This document shows, in pieces, positions 42,672-51,722 of a DNA stretch of 64,000 nucleotides. Below the pieces are notes generated by a model. That model was not told the origin of the DNA and searched no databases. It was given only the letters and a program-made list of their open reading frames with translations. This stretch comes from Thermoproteota archaeon. Lineage in GTDB: Archaea > Thermoproteota > Nitrososphaeria > Nitrososphaerales > Nitrosopumilaceae. Every line of letters starts with the position of its first letter. The stretch's first letter is position 1. Position numbers and translations under genes: made by a program. The stretch lies in assembly GCA_003352285.1 (NCBI GenBank), contig QQVN01000005.1:472380-536379 (forward strand), in the 5' to 3' direction.

Positions 42672-43715
42672 ATGAATCCAAAAATAAGTATTATTATTTT
42701 AAATTATAATGCAGGGGACTTACTACTAAATTGTGTTGAATCTGTCTTTAAAACTAACTATGAAAATTATGAGGTGATAGTTGTTGACAATCTATCGATT
42801 GATAAAAGTCACATAAGATGTAAAGAAGAATTTCCCCAGATCTGCCTAATTGAAAATAAAAAAAATTACGGATATTGTGAAGGAAATAACATAGGCATAA
42901 GAAATGCAAAAGGAGATTTCATCGTCATATTAAATCCAGATACAATTGTGGATGAAAATTGGTTAAATGAGCTTATAACCGCATATGATAAATTTGGAAG
43001 TGGATTATATCAGCCAAAAATTCTATCACTATATGAAAAAGATATTCTTCAAAGCACAGGAAATTTGCTTCATATTTTTGGATTTGGTTTTGCAAGAGAT
43101 AAAGGGATTAAGGATTTTGATAAAAGAAAGCAAGTAGAAAAAATAGGATATGCTTCAGGAACATGTCTATTTACATCTGCCAAAATTCTTGATGAATTAG
43201 ATCTATTTGATGAATTCCTTTTCTTGTATCATGATGACTTAGATTTGGGGTGGAGAGCAGCACAGTTAGGAATACCCTCATTTTATGTTCCTAAATCAAT
43301 GGTTTTTCATGCTGAAAGTTATTCATTAAAATGGAGTGCAAGAAAATTTTATTGGTTAGAAAGAAATAGAAAATATTGTCTTCTTACAAGATATTCTAAA
43401 GAAACATATAAGAAAATTAGACTGGCATTAATTTTAGTAGAAGTGTTAGTGTGGGCATATTATTGCTCTAAAGGATTTTTCATAACAAAATTGAAAGTAG
43501 AGATATTTATTTTTAAAAATAAAAAAATTATAGCAGAAAAATATTTTGAAATTGAAAAAAAGAAAATCATATCAGATAAAGAATTAATAAAAAACTTTCC
43601 CGATGAAATTTTTGTGCCTGAAAATGTTATGCCAGGATTATTAAATAAGGGATTCAATTCCATTATTTCAAAATTAAGTAGAATTGCAAAAAAATCAGTA
43701 CTTGTAGATGATTAA
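42672..43715 (+). CDS. Family 2 glycosyltransferase (rhamnosyltransferase-like)
   Basis: 347 residues. ISIIILNYNAGDLLLNCVESV and VVDNLSIDKS start the GT-A fold, LNPDTIVDENWL is the DxD-like metal site, and FLYHDDLDLGWRAAQLG is the catalytic segment typical of rhamnosyltransferases. It follows rmlA and probably uses a dTDP-deoxysugar. It overlaps the convergent acpS stop by 4 bases. Confidence 0.85.
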   Translation: MNPKISIIILNYNAGDLLLNCVESVFKTNYENYEVIVVDNLSIDKSHIRCKEEFPQICLIENKKNYGYCEGNNIGIRNAKGDFIVILNPDTIVDENWLNELITAYDKFGSGLYQPKILSLYEKDILQSTGNLLHIFGFGFARDKGIKDFDKRKQVEKIGYASGTCLFTSAKILDELDLFDEFLFLYHDDLDLGWRAAQLGIPSFYVPKSMVFHAESYSLKWSARKFYWLERNRKYCLLTRYSKETYKKIRLALILVEVLVWAYYCSKGFFITKLKVEIFIFKNKKIIAEKYFEIEKKKIISDKELIKNFPDEIFVPENVMPGLLNKGFNSIISKLSRIAKKSVLVDD

Positions 43716-44068
43716 TTTATTTTTTCAGAAATTACTATGCCTAAAGCAATCCCGCTATCATGACTAATGGAGCATAATAATCTGTATTTTTTATGATACT
43801 TGTCTGTCAATCTTATACAGGGTTTAGAATTTTTATGATATGTCTCAATTTCTAGAAAAGTTATAGGTTCCTTGATTGATTTTTTGACTGCTTCCTTTAA
43901 GGCAAACTTTCCTGCAAATCTTTGGTATGGATCTTTAAATTTTAAACAATATTTTATTTCGGAGGGCGAGAATAGCTTACGATAAAATGATGATTTTTTT
44001 TCATAAGGTTGTTTTTGGAAACGTGAAACATTAATTATATCAATTCCGATTCCAAAATTTTCAATCAT
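43712..44068 (-). CDS. acpS: Holo-acyl-carrier-protein synthase (AcpS)
   Basis: 118 residues. GIGIDIINVSRF with Asp10 and FAGKFALKEAVKK with Glu59 are the two magnesium/CoA motifs, with LFSPSEIKYCL between them. AcpS transfers 4'-phosphopantetheine from CoA to the Ser of an acyl carrier protein, here most likely the one encoded at 45237. Last gene of the five-gene FkbH operon, 2 bases after the SDR gene. Archaea normally lack ACP and AcpS, so its presence is notable. Confidence 0.9.
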   Translation of the reverse strand: MIENFGIGIDIINVSRFQKQPYEKKSSFYRKLFSPSEIKYCLKFKDPYQRFAGKFALKEAVKKSIKEPITFLEIETYHKNSKPCIRLTDKYHKKYRLLCSISHDSGIALGIVISEKIN

Positions 44069-44070
44069 GA

Positions 44071-44817
44071 TTAATGCATAGTTTGACCAGATCCTACAAT
44101 TATGTTTTCGCCAGAAATATTATCAGAAAGTTTTGAGCTCAAAAAAAGAGCTACTGGTGCAATATCATTAGAATCAGCTAATTTACCAGAAGGATTTTGA
44201 CTAGAAATAATTTTCTTTAATGCATTTGGTAAATTTTCAGTCAGAGGAGTGTCCATCATAGGAGGAGAAATCGAGTTAATTGTTATTCCAAACCGAATCA
44301 ATTCACCAGCTAGTGTTTTTGTTAATCCTAAAAGCGAATATTTTCCAACAATATAATCAGACATATTATTAGGAGGTTTACCAATAACACCAGTTGTTAG
44401 AATAGTGATTACTTTACCATATTTTTGCTCCTTCATTGAAGGTAAAATTTCTAAAAGCAAGGTAAAGAATGAACGGCATTGTAGATCAAACTGCCTTTGA
44501 AAATCATTCCAAGTTAAGTCGGTAATATTTTTCATCGATAGGGGAAGGCTCACAGAATGTATGAATCCAGATATCGGAAAATCTTTTACTAATGTAGGAA
44601 TTTTATCTTTGATTTCAGATTCATCCATTAAATCAATTTGAAGGGTATTTATTTTTGATTTTAAATTCTGATTTTTCGTTAAAAGTGTATCAATATTATT
44701 CCGATTTTTATTATAGAGTAAAACCAAATGTGCTCCATTTTGTAAAAGTAATTCAGATATAGCAATTCCAACAGAGCTGTTTCCACCAGAAATCAAAAAT
44801 CTTTTTCCATCAAACAT
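44071..44817 (-). CDS. FabG-like ketoreductase (SDR)
   Basis: 248 residues. ISGGNSSVGIAISELL is the NADP loop, ILTTG stands at the catalytic Ser/Thr strand and DYIVGKYSLLG is the YxxxK pair; GSGQTMH closes the C-terminus as in FabG-type enzymes. By context it should reduce a 3-oxoacyl-ACP or the reverse. It overlaps the MaoC gene by 8 bases and is followed by acpS. Confidence 0.85.
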   Translation of the reverse strand: MFDGKRFLISGGNSSVGIAISELLLQNGAHLVLLYNKNRNNIDTLLTKNQNLKSKINTLQIDLMDESEIKDKIPTLVKDFPISGFIHSVSLPLSMKNITDLTWNDFQRQFDLQCRSFFTLLLEILPSMKEQKYGKVITILTTGVIGKPPNNMSDYIVGKYSLLGLTKTLAGELIRFGITINSISPPMMDTPLTENLPNALKKIISSQNPSGKLADSNDIAPVALFLSSKLSDNISGENIIVGSGQTMH

Positions 44818-45259
44818 GGTTTCTCACTATTACTTTGGCATTTCCTTCTACAACTATTTCTCCCGAATCTTTTTTTATTATTGTTTTTAAAGTTAAAATT
44901 TTGCTAGCGTCACTTTTATCTAATATTTCCCCTTCTATTGTGATTTTATCATTTATGTAACAAGGATTTTTAAAATTAAGAGATTGAGAAAAATATAAAG
45001 CATGAATTCCTGGTAGATACATTCCAACCAATCTGGAAAAAAATGACGATAATAGCATTCCATGACATACTCTACCAGCAAAACCATTTTGTTTTGCATA
45101 TTCGGATTTCATATGTAGTGGATTAAAATCCCCAGATATTTCAGCAAATTGATTAATCAGGGACTCGGTAATTAAAACATCAAATTGTTCTTTTTGGCCT
45201 ATAGCTAATTCATTTAGTGTAAACTTTTTGTAAGTTTCATTCATCCAAGGAGACACCAC
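44810..45259 (-). CDS. MaoC-like (R)-hydratase
   Basis: 149 residues, single hot-dog fold. The hydratase-2 motif is FAEISGDFNPLHM with Asp44 and His49, followed by GFAGRVCHGMLLSSF. It adds water to, or removes it from, an enoyl thioester. The start may be the ATG at 45244, which would shorten the overlap with the ACP gene from 23 to 8 bases. Substrate is probably carried by the ACP encoded just upstream. Confidence 0.85.
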   Translation of the reverse strand: MVSPWMNETYKKFTLNELAIGQKEQFDVLITESLINQFAEISGDFNPLHMKSEYAKQNGFAGRVCHGMLLSSFFSRLVGMYLPGIHALYFSQSLNFKNPCYINDKITIEGEILDKSDASKILTLKTIIKKDSGEIVVEGNAKVIVRNHV

Positions 45260-45476
45260 GGTTTTTTAAATGTCGTTTTATGTCTGCTACTGAATGCGTA
45301 TCTGTCATTTCTGCAACAGTAAACTTTAGATTAAATGCACTCTCTAATTCATCAATTAAGACAAGACTGTTAAATGAATCCCATTTTTCAATTGTATCAG
45401 GACTCGATTCGTCATTAATCTCTGAAATTGGTACTGAAAATACCTGTGATAAAATTTCGAATAATTTTTTAGACAT
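45237..45476 (-). CDS. Acyl carrier protein
   Basis: 79 residues, four-helix carrier. Ser34 in KWDSFNSLVLIDELESAF is the phosphopantetheine site; it aligns without gaps to the DSL helix of bacterial ACPs, and the WDS form is typical of ACPs that serve FkbH proteins. Start and FkbH stop overlap by one base (TAATG type), so the two are coupled. Holo-ACP would carry the acyl group made by this operon. Confidence 0.92.
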   Translation of the reverse strand: MSKKLFEILSQVFSVPISEINDESSPDTIEKWDSFNSLVLIDELESAFNLKFTVAEMTDTHSVADIKRHLKNRGVSLDE

Positions 45477-47227
45477 TATTGTAAAGACATCTCCAAATGT
45501 TTTGGAATTTTTATCTCATTATCTAAAGAATAAATCCAAAAATCTTCTTCTTTAGTAAAACCATAATTTTTTAGAAAATCTTCTGCTGGTTTATTTTTTT
45601 TGGTTGGAATAAATTTACCTTTGATTTTTTTTACTCCTTGCGTTTTAGCTGTCATAAGAATATGGCTTAGTATTCCATCCTCAACACGTCGTCCCATAAC
45701 TCTACAAGACAGCAAGAATGTATCCAGTACCCATTCGTCATTATTTTCTTTATTTACAATATAAACACCCGTAATTCCATTATCACCAAATTTATCAATA
45801 ATTTGAGCACATCCTACAAGATAATTTTCTGATTTTGACATTTGCCCAATTTCTTCTTCTTGATATCGTTTTGTTGTTAGATTAAATTGATTTGTTTTCA
45901 TAGTAAGCTGTGAAATTCTTGGTATGGTAAATTCATCTGGATGTAAAAATTTGATTTTAATGTCAAGTTGTTTTAAAAAATCATCAAGATTTGTAGTGGA
46001 TTGGCGAAGTTCATTCCGAAGTCTTTGTTCAGAATACATTTTACCACGATTGAGATCATCTGACGTTATTTTAAGTAAATTGAAATCATTCATCATGGAT
46101 AAAATTTTTGAAAATTGAGCTGCATCTGGGGGTAAATCTACAGTTAACACATCTGGAATCATTGATTTCATTAGTTCACGATTTGTGGGATCATCATCAA
46201 AGAACACAATGCTGTCTAAACCAATATTTAGCTCATTAGAAATTTCTTTCATATTACTGACTTTATCATTCCAATTGATTTTCATTGATGAAAAATTATT
46301 TTCTTTGAGTACCATGTATGGATGTTCTTTTATAACTTTAATAGCATCATCAAAATTATTTTTACTGTTAATTGCTAGGATTATTCCACGTTGATGAAAT
46401 GATAATAAAATATTTTGAAATTCAACAAACATTCTACCTTTCTGATCAGGACCTAATTGTATTCCTTCAAATCCATCCTCGCCGATAATTCCTCCCCATA
46501 AGGTATTATCTAAATCTAGAACAATACATTTTTTATTCAAACCCATTACCGCTTTGATGAAGCCCATTAATTCATGTGCGAGATATGGAATGTGATCTAA
46601 TGAAATCTTAATGTCGCCTACAAAAAATTGGTGATAATCAAAAACATTTTTTTCACCATAAAAATTAAAAAATCTATTCATATCAAACAAATATAGAAAA
46701 TCATTTTCTTTTGCAAAATTTTTAAGTCTAGAATTTATATCAAAAATCATTTCTTGCAAACCATAATTCATTTTCATTTCAAAAATCCCATAGGGAGAAA
46801 ATGTTGGAATCGTGAAATTTGATAAGAATAATTTAGAGTTTGAATTATGTTTGAAATTTTCTATTAGATTACAAAGTTCATCAAATTTATGATTTATAAT
46901 TTCTTTTCTTTCATCCTCAGAAACAGTATACGGAAAATAAAAATAATTTCCTAACAAGTTTCTGACATCTAAAAGTAAAAATGTAATATTTGGAGAAAAT
47001 TTGTACAAATTACTTGTATGATCTAAAATCTCCTGCTGATATTGGCCATAAGGTCCAACATAGGTAGAACAGCCAATTTTAACCTCTGAGCACTTAACGC
47101 GTAATGTTTCATCCAATCCATTAAGTGTAAAACTACCTAAAATTGCTATTCGTAATTTTTTCTCAAAAGAATTTGGAATAATGCTTTTTGATTTATTCAT
47201 ATAATATGACAATTTTTTTTCATTCAT
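45476..47227 (-). CDS. FkbH-type HAD-IIIC protein
   Basis: 583 residues in three parts: an N-terminal SGNH-like region (about 25-225), the HAD domain beginning CIVLDLDNTLWGG with nucleophile Asp238 and Asp240, FFDDDPTNRELM as the second acid motif, and a C-terminal GNAT-like part (QLTMKTNQFNLTTKRY...FLLSCRVMGRR). FkbH proteins take 1,3-bisphosphoglycerate and load a glyceryl unit on an ACP. TATA box AAATTAAA at 47251-47258 (seen on plus) is centred 27 bases from the ATG. Confidence 0.9.
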   Translation of the reverse strand: MNEKKLSYYMNKSKSIIPNSFEKKLRIAILGSFTLNGLDETLRVKCSEVKIGCSTYVGPYGQYQQEILDHTSNLYKFSPNITFLLLDVRNLLGNYFYFPYTVSEDERKEIINHKFDELCNLIENFKHNSNSKLFLSNFTIPTFSPYGIFEMKMNYGLQEMIFDINSRLKNFAKENDFLYLFDMNRFFNFYGEKNVFDYHQFFVGDIKISLDHIPYLAHELMGFIKAVMGLNKKCIVLDLDNTLWGGIIGEDGFEGIQLGPDQKGRMFVEFQNILLSFHQRGIILAINSKNNFDDAIKVIKEHPYMVLKENNFSSMKINWNDKVSNMKEISNELNIGLDSIVFFDDDPTNRELMKSMIPDVLTVDLPPDAAQFSKILSMMNDFNLLKITSDDLNRGKMYSEQRLRNELRQSTTNLDDFLKQLDIKIKFLHPDEFTIPRISQLTMKTNQFNLTTKRYQEEEIGQMSKSENYLVGCAQIIDKFGDNGITGVYIVNKENNDEWVLDTFLLSCRVMGRRVEDGILSHILMTAKTQGVKKIKGKFIPTKKNKPAEDFLKNYGFTKEEDFWIYSLDNEIKIPKHLEMSLQ

Positions 47228-47250
47228 GTAATTTCGTCGGAGTTTTATCT

Positions 47251-47258
47251 AAATTAAA
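47251..47258 (-). promoter_or_regulatory. TATA box of the FkbH-ACP operon
   Basis: Minus-strand TTTAATTT is centred 27 bases from ATG 47227. It is the only promoter seen for the five genes down to 43712. Confidence 0.5.
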
Positions 47259-47348
47259 GATTTTTGAATAATTATTTGATGTGATTAATTTACTCAAAAA
47301 TTTTATGCAAAAAGGTTATACCGATATGAAAATTGATTGATTTGATTA

Positions 47349-47888
47349 ATGGAAAAAAAAGAATTCAATGATGCTTTATCAATGAATGAGGCAGAAATAA
47401 TGGAATATTATGGTCTAAAAGGAGGTTTTGGAAGATTTCGCCTTAAATTAAAAATCCTAAGATCGTGGATTTTACATTCATTAGCTTATTCATCCCCAGT
47501 TTCCAGTTTTGTTGAAAAAATGCAACGTATGAGAGGCGTTCAAATTGGAGAAAATTGTCATTTTTGTCCATATGTACAACTAGATTTAATCTATCCAAGT
47601 TTAATTAAAATCTGTGATAATGTAACTCTGGGTTCAAATTGTATGATATTTGCACATTCCAACCCAACGGCAAATTTATTTTTAAAAAAGAATCACTATC
47701 CAAGAAAAGTTGAAAATGTGACAATTGAATCAGGAGTCGTTCTAAATCCAGGAGTGATTGTGCTTGCAGGAGTAAAAATAGGATGTAATTCAATAATTTC
47801 ACCAGGTAGTGTAGTAACAGAAGATATTCCAGAATATTGTATTGCAGTAGGCAATCCTGCAAGAGTAATTAAAAAAATAAACCATTAA
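47349..47888 (+). CDS. Left-handed beta-helix O-acyltransferase
   Basis: 179 residues. After a helical start, hexapeptide repeats (VQIGENCHF, ITIE-type turns in VTIESGVVLNPGVIVLAGVKIGCNSIISPGSV split over coils) form a LbH domain ending AVGNPARVIKKI. FAHSNP holds the catalytic His. These enzymes move an acetyl or larger acyl group to a sugar. It is divergent from the FkbH operon and is the nearest candidate to use its ACP-bound product. Confidence 0.85.
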   Translation: MEKKEFNDALSMNEAEIMEYYGLKGGFGRFRLKLKILRSWILHSLAYSSPVSSFVEKMQRMRGVQIGENCHFCPYVQLDLIYPSLIKICDNVTLGSNCMIFAHSNPTANLFLKKNHYPRKVENVTIESGVVLNPGVIVLAGVKIGCNSIISPGSVVTEDIPEYCIAVGNPARVIKKINH

Positions 47889-47932
47889 TAAAAAAATGAT
47901 AGTGTTATTTAGTTAATTTGTAAAATGAAAAT

Positions 47933-48763
47933 ATGAATATTTTAGGAATAGATTTTGAAGATTGGTATCATCCAGAATTAATACAACCTGTGATTAATTC
48001 TAGAAAAAAAGTTCCTAAAGTAATTAATGGAATTGATAAAATTCTGGAATTATTACGAAGGTGCAATACTTTTGCAACATTTTTTGTGGTAGGAGAGTTA
48101 TTGGAGTATAAAATTGAGATTTTGGATAAAATTCTAGAAAACGGACATGAAATAGCCTTTCATACTATGCATCACACTAGAATTGATTCAGAAAATTTTA
48201 AGGAAAAATTTTATGATGAATTGAAAGTATTTTCTGATTTAACAAATAAAAAATCAAAAGGTTTTCGTGCGCCAACATTTTCTTTAAATGAAAAAAGCTC
48301 ATGGGTTATTGATGCTTTGAATGAATTTAATTATGAATATGACAGTAGTATTGTTCCTGTTAAAACAAGTATGTACGGAATACCCGATGCAGATTACAAA
48401 CCATATAAAATTTCAAGTTCGTCAATTGAAAAAAATGATCCAAATGGAAAAATAATGGAATTTCCTCTTTTAACTACCAAACTCTTAGGTAAAAAAATAC
48501 CTGCTGCAGGTGGCTTCTATTTACGAATATTACCTAAAATCATTACAAAAAATGCTATCAAAAATGCTGAGAATGAAGAAATTCCAGCTACATTTTATAT
48601 TCATTCATGGGAGCTTACACCAGAATACATGCCTAAAATTAAATTAAATATGAAGGACCATTTTGTAACATATCATAATTTAGAAAAAACTCCAAGAAGA
48701 ATGGAAGAAATTCTTAAGACATTTAGTTTTACCTCATTTGAAAGATTTATCCAGAAAATGTAG
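47933..48763 (+). CDS. Polysaccharide deacetylase (NodB homology)
   Basis: 276 residues. DFEDWYHPE at 7-15 gives the catalytic and metal Asp, FHTMHHTRID the metal His pair, FRAPTFSLNEKSSW the arginine loop and YIHSWEL the C-terminal His. A DUF3473-like tail (RMEEILKTFSF) is present. It removes N- or O-acetyl groups from glycan sugars. It overlaps the convergent epimerase gene by 17 bases. Confidence 0.88.
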   Translation: MNILGIDFEDWYHPELIQPVINSRKKVPKVINGIDKILELLRRCNTFATFFVVGELLEYKIEILDKILENGHEIAFHTMHHTRIDSENFKEKFYDELKVFSDLTNKKSKGFRAPTFSLNEKSSWVIDALNEFNYEYDSSIVPVKTSMYGIPDADYKPYKISSSSIEKNDPNGKIMEFPLLTTKLLGKKIPAAGGFYLRILPKIITKNAIKNAENEEIPATFYIHSWELTPEYMPKIKLNMKDHFVTYHNLEKTPRRMEEILKTFSFTSFERFIQKM

Positions 48764-49688
48764 TATTGTTTTTGAAGTATTCAATTGTTTTTTCTATACC
48801 ATCTTTAACAGATATTTTTGGTTTCCATCCAAGAGATTTTAATTTTGAATTATCAACAATGAAATTTCCAACATCGGTTTTTTTGGTATATGGTGGAGGA
48901 TCGATGTATTTTACATCAACATCAGTTAGTTGGTGAAGTAAATTTCCTAATTGATAAAACCAGGTTTTTGTATTTGATGAAATCCAGTATAGATTTCCAG
49001 ACCTGCCTTTTTTTAATACAGTTTTGATTCCTGAGACAACATCATCAACATAGATTAAATCGCGAAAAAATTTACCACTAAAATAAATTTGTATTTTATT
49101 ATTAAGATATGCTTGGTGAATCAAAAAATTAACTGCGTTTTTGTTAGCAGTTATCTGTTCTCTAGGTCCAAAAGAATTAGTAATTCTAAATATTTTTGTC
49201 TTTAAACCATACACATCGTGATATATTTTACAATAATGTTCACTCAAGAGTCTATTAGCACCGTAGATTGTAGTGGGTTGACAAGGAGATTCTTCATTAA
49301 TAGGTAATTTCTTTGGCTTACCAACGACTACAAAAGTACTACCTAAAATAAATTCACAATTCAAATTTAGCTTCCTCATGGTTTCAAGCATAAACAAAGT
49401 GGATTTAGAATTAATATCTACATCATAAAGTGGATTTTCAAAAGATTGTGAATGAGATGTTTGGCCAGCCAAATGAATGATTACTTCTGGGGAATTTTTT
49501 TTTATGATTTTTTCAACAGTGGAAAAATTTGTGATATCAATTTTTTCAATATTGATTTTAGAAGGAGCTAAGATGTTTTGTATTTTTGAAGTTGATTTTG
49601 TAATAATCGTTAAATCATTATTTTTTATTAATTTATCACATAGATGACTTCCAATAAATCCCAATCCCCCAGTTATCAGAATCTTCAA
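48747..49688 (-). CDS. NAD-dependent sugar epimerase/dehydratase
   Basis: 313 residues. ITGGLGFIGSHLCDKLI is the NAD loop, LGSTFVVVG the catalytic Ser/Thr strand, and IYGANRLLSEHYC stands at the YxxxK site, where Lys is replaced by Arg. GWKPKISVKDGIEKTIEYF is the typical C-terminus. Probably modifies a nucleotide sugar; the Lys-to-Arg change may lower or alter activity. Upstream of it on the same strand are a methyltransferase and a glycosyltransferase. Confidence 0.82.
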   Translation of the reverse strand: MKILITGGLGFIGSHLCDKLIKNNDLTIITKSTSKIQNILAPSKINIEKIDITNFSTVEKIIKKNSPEVIIHLAGQTSHSQSFENPLYDVDINSKSTLFMLETMRKLNLNCEFILGSTFVVVGKPKKLPINEESPCQPTTIYGANRLLSEHYCKIYHDVYGLKTKIFRITNSFGPREQITANKNAVNFLIHQAYLNNKIQIYFSGKFFRDLIYVDDVVSGIKTVLKKGRSGNLYWISSNTKTWFYQLGNLLHQLTDVDVKYIDPPPYTKKTDVGNFIVDNSKLKSLGWKPKISVKDGIEKTIEYFKNNTTFSG

Positions 49689-49713
49689 TTATCCATCACA
49701 TCTAGCATGGTTA

Positions 49714-50523
49714 TCACTTTTGAAGAATTCCTAAATAGGATTTAACAGTATTTTTTTGTTGCAAAATCTTTGGAGTTAATTTATTCTTCATGTAAAAATC
49801 ATTGAATGCATTATTACTTAGAACATCATCCGATAACAAAAATCCATTTTTCTTAATGTGGGGCCAAGCTGTATTGTATTCAAAAATCATATTCTTGAAT
49901 GTATGCAAACTATCATGAAAGAAAATATCAATTTTACCAAGTGATTTAAGTAATTTTGGAAGCTTAGATGCAGATGGTCCATAAACTAGTTCCCAATTAT
50001 TTCGTAATTCATCTGGAATGGCAATTCCAATCATATTTTTAGACTCCCAAGGTCTGAAAACATAGTCAATTGAAAATAATTTACCTTTTTTGTTATCATG
50101 TAAGGCTTTAAGAATGAAAGAAGTACTAATCCCGTAAGCAACACCAGTTTCAACAACCAGTTCTGGTTTAATCAATCTGCATAAGGTATACATCAAAATA
50201 CCTGACTGATCATCTAGTGAATAATTTAGTGGATATGGTTTGGTTTTTGATGGAAACGTTTCTGAATCCATTTTTTTAGTAAAATTTTCTAAATGAGAGT
50301 ATAATTGAGTTAATTCTTCATCAATAACATTGTGAGTAAGTTCGTGGTGTGGAAAAAAATTGGATAGTATTTCATTAAATGTAGACGGTCTTATCTCAAT
50401 TTCTTTTATTTGATGTTTTTCATCGTCTTTTGTTTGCATTACGGATTCATATAGCTGCAAACCACTTTTTGGGTGCAAGATTGAGTGTTTTATAATAGAG
50501 AAATAAAATTGAATTTTGTTCAA
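49714..50523 (-). CDS. Class I methyltransferase (MT24/cephalosporin-hydroxylase-like)
   Basis: 269 residues. VVETGVAYGISTSFILKAL is motif I, LFSIDYVF the acidic strand, and DIFFHDSLHTFKNMIFEY with Asp and His matches the metal-using O-methyltransferases of this group. GFLLSDDV completes the site. It may methylate a sugar hydroxyl. The 130-residue N-terminal region is helical and unmatched. Confidence 0.75.
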   Translation of the reverse strand: MNKIQFYFSIIKHSILHPKSGLQLYESVMQTKDDEKHQIKEIEIRPSTFNEILSNFFPHHELTHNVIDEELTQLYSHLENFTKKMDSETFPSKTKPYPLNYSLDDQSGILMYTLCRLIKPELVVETGVAYGISTSFILKALHDNKKGKLFSIDYVFRPWESKNMIGIAIPDELRNNWELVYGPSASKLPKLLKSLGKIDIFFHDSLHTFKNMIFEYNTAWPHIKKNGFLLSDDVLSNNAFNDFYMKNKLTPKILQQKNTVKSYLGILQK

Positions 50524-50584
50524 TGTGGTTATGTCAAGCTAAACAAATGATAATTTAAGTAAATTGTATTAATTACGAAGGCTT

Positions 50585-51619
50585 TCATAATTTCTGATAA
50601 ATTTCGGACATTTGAAGGGATATTTTTCCCCAATCATGGTTTTTGGCAAAAATTTGCGCATGTTTTCCATATGATTCTTTATTGGAGTAAATTTCATGAA
50701 CTTGTTTTGCAATATCTTCAGACGAATTGGAAAAAATTAATCCAGCTTGGGATTGTTCAATTATTTCTTGATGTGGCTCAATGTCAAATAGTACTAAGGG
50801 TTTTCCGCAAGCCATTGCTTCTAAAGTTGGAACTGGACAAACCTCAAAGGCACTAGCAGAAATGTAAATATCACATGATGAATAATATAATTTTAATTCA
50901 TCATTAGAAACTTTTCCTGTTAATTCGATATGATTTTCCATTTTTGTTTTACATATTAAATTATTTAGATGTGAAATTTCTTCACCATCACCAACAATCT
51001 GTAAATGTGCTTTTGGATAAATTTCTAAAATTTTTGGCATTGCAAGTATGAGTTTATCAGTATTTTTGTATTTACGAAGGGCACTTACAAAAAGAAGTTG
51101 TGGTTCACCTTTGTGATATGGTCTTGGCAAGTTTGTATTAAAAAATTTAGTATCAACTCCATTGTAAACTACATCGGCATTGATGTTGTTTACCATTTTT
51201 TTCATTTGAGAGATACCTGCTTTTGATACTGAAACTATTTTATTTATTCTATTTCTATATAATTTCATCATTAGTTGAAAGTTTTTTTCTTGAATTTTAT
51301 TAGATGCCCCATGATAATGCTGAACAATTGGTTTGGTGGGTTTAACTAAAAGAAGATAATAGTTTACTCTAGATTGATGAGAGTGAATAATGTCAAAATC
51401 CAAGTAATTTACACCATAAAAGAGAAGTTTAGATTTATTGAGCTTGATTTTTTCTATATTTGAAGGTGGATTCTTTTCAAAAGAAAATGCTCCTATTCCT
51501 GTTTTATATCCAAGTTTTTGAAGATTAATGCAAAGGTTATTGATCACTGTTGTATGACCATGAGTTGCAGGATATTTTGCTACTACCATTAATACAGAAT
51601 TATATTTCAAAGGTTTCAA
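50585..51619 (-). CDS. Family 4 glycosyltransferase
   Basis: 344 residues, GT-B. PATHGHTTVINNL is the N-terminal acceptor loop, IIHSHQSR the domain-1 core, FVSALRKYKNTDKLI the GR-x-K region equivalent, and SAFEVCPVPTLEAMACGKPLV the E-x7-E nucleotide motif. It adds a sugar in the growing glycan using a nucleotide donor. First gene of the minus-strand set 51619-48747. Confidence 0.9.
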   Translation of the reverse strand: MKPLKYNSVLMVVAKYPATHGHTTVINNLCINLQKLGYKTGIGAFSFEKNPPSNIEKIKLNKSKLLFYGVNYLDFDIIHSHQSRVNYYLLLVKPTKPIVQHYHGASNKIQEKNFQLMMKLYRNRINKIVSVSKAGISQMKKMVNNINADVVYNGVDTKFFNTNLPRPYHKGEPQLLFVSALRKYKNTDKLILAMPKILEIYPKAHLQIVGDGEEISHLNNLICKTKMENHIELTGKVSNDELKLYYSSCDIYISASAFEVCPVPTLEAMACGKPLVLFDIEPHQEIIEQSQAGLIFSNSSEDIAKQVHEIYSNKESYGKHAQIFAKNHDWGKISLQMSEIYQKL

Positions 51620-51722
51620 AAAAATAGATTACATAGTTATTAATTAATAAAATGGTTTTTTGTGGATAATTCACACTTAATTAATAATCAAACTTTTATG
51701 ATACCAAATTCGCAGTTCACAG

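Noticed and set aside
43712-47227. Type II fatty acid or polyketide synthase
   Set aside because: No ketosynthase, acyltransferase or chain-length factor in or near the operon.
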